Positions 57,029 to 64,000 of a stretch of 64,000 nucleotides of DNA are shown piece by piece. Positions within the stretch are counted from its first letter, which is position 1; each line of letters opens with the position of its first letter. This stretch comes from Geminocystis sp. NIES-3709 (lineage in GTDB: Bacteria; Cyanobacteriota; Cyanobacteriia; Cyanobacteriales; Cyanobacteriaceae). The position numbers and the translations under genes were made by a program. Under the pieces are notes generated by a model. The model saw nothing but the letters and a program-made list of their open reading frames with translations, was not told the origin of the DNA and made no database searches. The stretch covers positions 4,086,182 to 4,150,181 of the forward strand of contig NZ_AP014821.1 of NCBI RefSeq assembly GCF_001548115.1. Direction: 5' to 3'.

Positions 57029-57252
57029 AAATCACACCTAAGTTTTATCTTTTCTGACTTAAATTATATACCAAATCAATGCGTCTTAGCTTATTCCAAG
57101 TCTGTCGAAATGCGGAAATATTCAATCTCACTTTTGATTCATTATTTTAAATTCCAAGATATTCCTATACCTTATCGAGGTGAGGTGCGATCGTGCAGTG
57201 CCGCCAAAGGCGATCGCTTTATCTAACAATCATACCTTAATTCAGCAATGCC

Positions 57253-57484
57253 AAATATTGAAAGAATAGAAGAAATAGGAAGAAAAGAATGGAAAGAAGA
57301 AAGTGGCTATCATCGACGTTCTATTTCGGAAACAACAATGTTTAGGTTAAAAACAATATTTGGAGGTAAAGTAAGTAGTCGAGATTTTGACAATCAGGCA
57401 GTAGAGTTATTTGTTCAATGTCTGTTGTTAAATAGAATGATACAAATTGCTAAACCAGATAGCTATATAGTTAATAACGGATAA
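57253..57484 (+). pseudogene. C-terminal remnant of an IS5-family transposase
   Basis: The frame reads 'GRKEWKEESGYHRRSISETT', 'FRLKTIFGGKVSSRD' and 'VELFVQCLLLNRMIQIAKPD', the typical end of IS5-type DDE transposases with the catalytic Glu in 'SISETTMFR'. The start and first two thirds are missing; the IS1 right end abuts it. No matching 5' part lies on the other side of the IS1 element. Confidence 0.8.
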
Positions 57485-57888
57485 ATATAAGGTTTGTGGT
57501 CGCACCTGTTGAAACAAAATTCACTATTTATTAATTCATCCAACAAAGCCGTTCCTAAATATGAAAAATTTTGAATCGAGTTTTTTCGGTGAATTCTCTG
57601 TAAAAGAGACTTTAAGGCTTTATGATTAGGCGGAACGAAAAAAAAGAGAAGAAAAAGGTTGCAAAATTAAAAGATGTTAGTTATATTAGTAAATGTGCGA
57701 TTGAGCTTCACAGCCCAGTCTAACGCACCACGAACCTCGACAACTTCATAGTTTGAAAGCCATTTTCAATTCATAACATACACCCTTGTTAAAAAACTTT
57801 AAATTAACAAACAAAGTATTAAATTACTTAAAAAAAGAGCAATCAAAAAGCTCCAAAAGAAAACTAAGTAACTTCGGTGAAAGGAAAT
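57485..57888. other. rRNA operon leader region, about 400 bp
   Basis: Contains the end of the IS remnant and the rRNA promoter and leader. No single -35/-10 pair stands out; TTGAAA boxes occur near 57508 and 57750. The last 100 bp ('aaagagcaatcaaaaagctcc' region) can form GAGC/GCTC pairing ahead of the 16S gene, plausibly part of the processing stalk. Confidence 0.45.
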
Positions 57889-59376
<1,488 letters not shown>

Positions 59377-59450
59377 AAGGGAGACTTCGAGAGAAGTCAA
59401 TCAAGAGTGTAGAAAATGGCTTTTAAACTAGAGAGAGGGTTCATGGGCTT

Positions 59451-59524
<74 letters not shown>

Positions 59525-59543
59525 TTACTCAGAGGAGTATGAA

Positions 59544-59616
59544 GGGGGTATAGCTCAGTTGGTAGAGCGCCTGCTTTGCAAGCAGGATGTCAGCGGTTCG
59601 AGTCCGCTTATCTCCA
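59544..59616 (+). tRNA. tRNA-Ala (TGC anticodon)
   Basis: 73 nt. Acceptor GGGGGTA pairs with TATCTCC using two G-U pairs; anticodon loop 'ctTTGCAag' contains TGC; T-arm 'cggttcgagtccg'. CCA is not encoded. Second tRNA of the 16S-23S spacer, 19 bp after tRNA-Ile. Confidence 0.97.
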
Positions 59617-59675
59617 GGGAACAATTCAGCATCTAAAATAGAATGCTGAACAAAAGTTCAGTAAGAACCTTGAAA

Positions 59676-59693
59676 ACTGCATAAAAAAAGTAG
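59676..59693 (+). other. 5' arm of the 23S processing stem
   Basis: ACTGCATAAAAAAAGTAG here pairs with CTACTTTTTTATGCAGT at 62514-62530 with a single bulged A, bringing the 23S ends together. Such a stalk is the expected RNase III substrate in pre-23S RNA. Confidence 0.7.
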
Positions 59694-59721
59694 GTAGAAA
59701 AAGCTGTAGAAATCACAGACA

Positions 59722-62498
<2,777 letters not shown>

Positions 62499-62554
62499 AA
62501 TCTTAAAATCGATCTACTTTTTTATGCAGTCTTGAAGGAAAACTTCAAGGAATT

Positions 62555-62672
62555 AGCTGGTGTGTGTAGCATTGTGGAACCACTGCGAACCATCCCGAAC
62601 TCGTGGGTGAAACGCAATCGCGGCGACGATACTAATGGGGTAGCCCGTTGGGACAATAGTTCCATGCCAGCT
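62555..62672 (+). rRNA. rrf: 5S ribosomal RNA
   Basis: About 118 nt. Ends AGCTGG and CCAGCT pair (helix I); the conserved segments 'tgtggaaccactgcgaaccat', quoted in part, and 'cccgaactcgtgggtgaaac' identify 5S. 57 nt after the 23S end, as the last gene of the operon. Confidence 0.95.
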
Positions 62673-62705
62673 TTAACATTAACTCATCTCATCTCATATG
62701 AAACA

Positions 62706-62738
62706 AAAAGCATCCTTCTTAAATCGGGGTGCTTTTTT
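62706..62738 (+). terminator. Rho-independent terminator of the rRNA operon
   Basis: Stem AAAAGCATCC (62706-62715) pairs with GGGTGCTTTT (62727-62736, one G-U pair); the loop is about 11 nt and the 3' side runs into a T6 tract. It is 34 bp downstream of 5S. Confidence 0.85.
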
Positions 62739-62847
62739 GGTGCGTTCAGAAAATATCTCCTCTTTATACAGATTAGCATCTTCAATCCATTACAGTCTTG
62801 TCTGTTTAGCTTAATTGTCACCCCCTCAGCAAAGATCATAATAAGTA

Positions 62848-63997
62848 CCTAGGCAAAATTAATTGTATATTTTGAACCAAAGTTTATAAGAATATTTTCT
62901 ACTCCTTTTACTAAATCTAAATAACTTTTATAACAGGAGTTCTCTAACCATTTATATTTCATAAATCTCCACAGTATTTCTATTTTGTTTAATTGTGGTG
63001 AATAGGGTGGTAGAAAGAATATTTTTAATCCTTTTTTTTCCCATTCTTCTTCTTTATTCCAGAATTTTTTATTTTGGTGAATCGAGGCATTATCCATTAC
63101 TAATACTGTTTCCTTCTTTATTTTTTTACTCAAGTTATCTATACAAGCTATCACGACATCACTATTGATTGATGACTCAAATACATAGCTTTCTAACTCA
63201 TTATTTTTTTTCATAAATCCTAACACATTTAATCTTTTACTTAGGCTACTTTCTCTTTCTATTTTTCTCTCTTTTTCTTGCGATCCATAAGGTAAACAAG
63301 GTACTAAACTAAATCCACTTTCATCACCATAATATATATCTATTTTTCCTTCATTTTCTGCTCTTTTTAGTTGCTCTAATTGTCTCTTTTTTTGTTGGTA
63401 TAATTTAGGGCATACTTCCCCTTTTACCATTTTCTTTAACCGATACCACCCCATGCCTTTTTTTTGGCTAATCTTTTTATCGTATCTTTACTTATTTTTA
63501 TCTCCCACTCATTTTCTATTTTTTCTTGAACTATCTTTAAGGTTTTTGGATGAGATTTTATCCATTCTTTTACTTTTAATTCTTGTTGCTCATTTAAAGT
63601 TGATTTTCTTCCTCTTCCCTTCAAGCTATATAATCCATTTAAACCATTTTTTTCCCAATTATTAAGCCAATTATAAATTGTATTTCTACTAATATTTAAT
63701 ATTAACATTATTTGAGTAATTTTATAACCTTGATAACTTAACAAAATCGATTTTGCTCGATGTCTAACTTGATAGTATTTACTTTTTTGTTCAATAGTCT
63801 TTAATAACTGTTGTGTTTCTGGAGCTAATCTGGTAACAAATCGCATTTTTTATCCTTGATTTACTTATTTTTCATATTTTTAGCAGATTTTAAGCTACAT
63901 TAATTATTTTTAAATATAAATAAAACTTTTGTATATTACTTTTTGATTTTATTAAATTTATTTTAATGTTATAATTATACAATTAATTCTGCCCACT
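62848..63997. mobile_element. IS630-family element, apparently complete, 1150 bp
   Basis: Left end 'CCTAGGCAAAATTAATTGTA' at 62848 and right end complementary to 'AGTGGGCAGAATTAATTGTA' ending at 63997: 18 of 22 bases agree. TA lies on both sides (62846-62847 and 63998-63999), the family target duplication. It contains two overlapping minus-strand reading frames that make one transposase by frameshift. It lies about 110 bp after the rRNA terminator. Confidence 0.8.
62849..63846 (-). CDS. IS630-family transposase, two frames joined by likely -1 frameshift
   Basis: Frame A (63846-63436, 136 residues) is the helix-turn-helix half: 'YQGYKITQIMLILNISRNTI' and 'LYSLKGRGRKSTLNEQQ'. Frame B (63454-62849) is the catalytic half, with Asp in 'IYYGDESGFSL', Asp in 'LVMDNASIHQ' and Glu in 'QLNKIEILWRFMKYKWL'. 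The overlap contains AAAAAAAAG on the minus strand, with the slippery heptamer A-AAA-AAG in frame (63463-63457). A -1 shift gives 'AKKKGMGWYRLKK', a continuous protein of about 330 residues. The DDE residues are all present, so the element may be active. Confidence 0.85.
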
Positions 63998-64000
63998 TAC

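Larger units (their letters stand above)
55858..57091. mobile_element. IS630-family element inserted in the IS1 element
   Basis: Perfect 14-bp inverted repeats AGCTAAGACGCATT (55858-55871) and AATGCGTCTTAGCT (57078-57091), flanked by TA on both sides (55856-55857 and 57092-57093), the expected target duplication of the family. Removing 1234 bp plus one TA restores the IS1 transposase frame ('TLCYSKSVEM'). Confidence 0.9.
55245..57226 (+). pseudogene. IS1-family transposase, split
   Basis: The N-terminal frame 55245-55610 has a zinc-finger-like start 'CSSMHINKNGMKRGKQNHLC' and a helix-turn-helix 'GMDFRAIERVKGVHHTTVIN'. At an A8 run (55577-55584) a -1 shift joins 'TFVGLKK' to 'NKMWLWTGVDHFKPG', continuing with 'VTDGWKVY' and 'RVEGENTRLRHYLARL'. 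The IS630 insertion at a TA (55856-55857) cuts it; the reading frame resumes at 57092 with 'YSKSVEMRKYSISLL' and ends at 57226. The shift could be the programmed frameshift known for IS1 or a plain indel. Confidence 0.82.
55183..57252. mobile_element. IS1-family element, interrupted by an IS630-family element
   Basis: Ends are long imperfect inverted repeats: 'ggcgttgctgaattaaggta' at 55183 and the complement of 'taccttaattcagcaatgcc' at 57233-57252, with similarity continuing for about 40 bp inward to a GATCGC-containing stretch. Inside lie the two parts of one IS1 transposase gene and the inserted element at 55858-57091. No convincing 8-9 bp target duplication flanks it ('aaattaag' and 'aaatattg'). 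Confidence 0.8.

Noticed and set aside
2535..57220. Scattered GCGATCGC octamers as regulatory sites
   Set aside because: These are HIP1 octamers, common throughout cyanobacterial genomes, and occur inside coding regions with no link to promoters.

Overview
The window is a stretch of low-GC cyanobacterial chromosome. This rests on gene content seen directly: chlorophyll synthase, PsaK, plastocyanin, a cyAbrB regulator, 4-hydroxybenzoate prenyltransferase, an ADP-glucose glycogen synthase, and scattered GCGATCGC (HIP1) octamers. No heterocyst or filament genes are seen. A unicellular Geminocystis/Cyanobacterium-type organism is my best guess, not a proof.

Layout. Bases 1-6774 hold a type IV pilus/phototaxis-type chemosensory cluster: a receiver-domain tail, PATAN response regulator, MHYT membrane protein, CheY, CheW and a chemoreceptor. 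Next, to 16.8 kb, come a structured leader or small RNA, a glutathionyl-hydroquinone-reductase-like protein, HupE, a receiver-kinase protein, and a very large CBS-GAF-PAS hybrid kinase cut in two by an IS701-type element. From 16.8 to 25.4 kb is mostly minus-strand housekeeping: DICT/HD-GYP-like protein, Gfo/Idh/MocA oxidoreductase, rpsN, petE, and a rsgA-tusA-dnaJ row. From 26 to 33.6 kb are MoxR, a pentapeptide membrane protein, an HNH nuclease and a sulfate ABC transporter operon (sbpA, NIL protein, cysT, cysW, cysA). From 33.8 to 38 kb is a type I secretion ABC exporter with a degenerate peptidase domain, plus a parvulin-type isomerase. From 38 to 53.7 kb are ordinary metabolic genes (glgA, KefB-type antiporter, ubiA-type, coaX, upp, sdhB, cyAbrB2-like, CobW-type GTPase, chlG, psaK, trpF, SemiSWEET) with a stand-alone dndE among them.

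The last 10 kb is an accessory island around a complete rRNA operon (16S, tRNA-Ile, tRNA-Ala, 23S, 5S, terminator). It holds a family 2 glycosyltransferase whose tail seems to end in an IS-end remnant, an IS1-family element interrupted by an IS630-family element (itself broken by a 45-bp palindromic insertion), an IS5-type transposase remnant, and, downstream of the operon, a complete second IS630 element whose transposase needs a -1 frameshift.

I saw no CRISPR array, prophage, or complete defence system. The points most worth a second look are the structured RNA candidate at 6826-6935, the CBS-GAF kinase with two candidate bilin-binding cysteines and its precisely reversible IS disruption, the orphan dndE, the MHYT gene inside the chemosensory operon, the NIL protein inside the sulfate operon, the 45-bp palindromic insertion, and a shortened 23S domain III segment.
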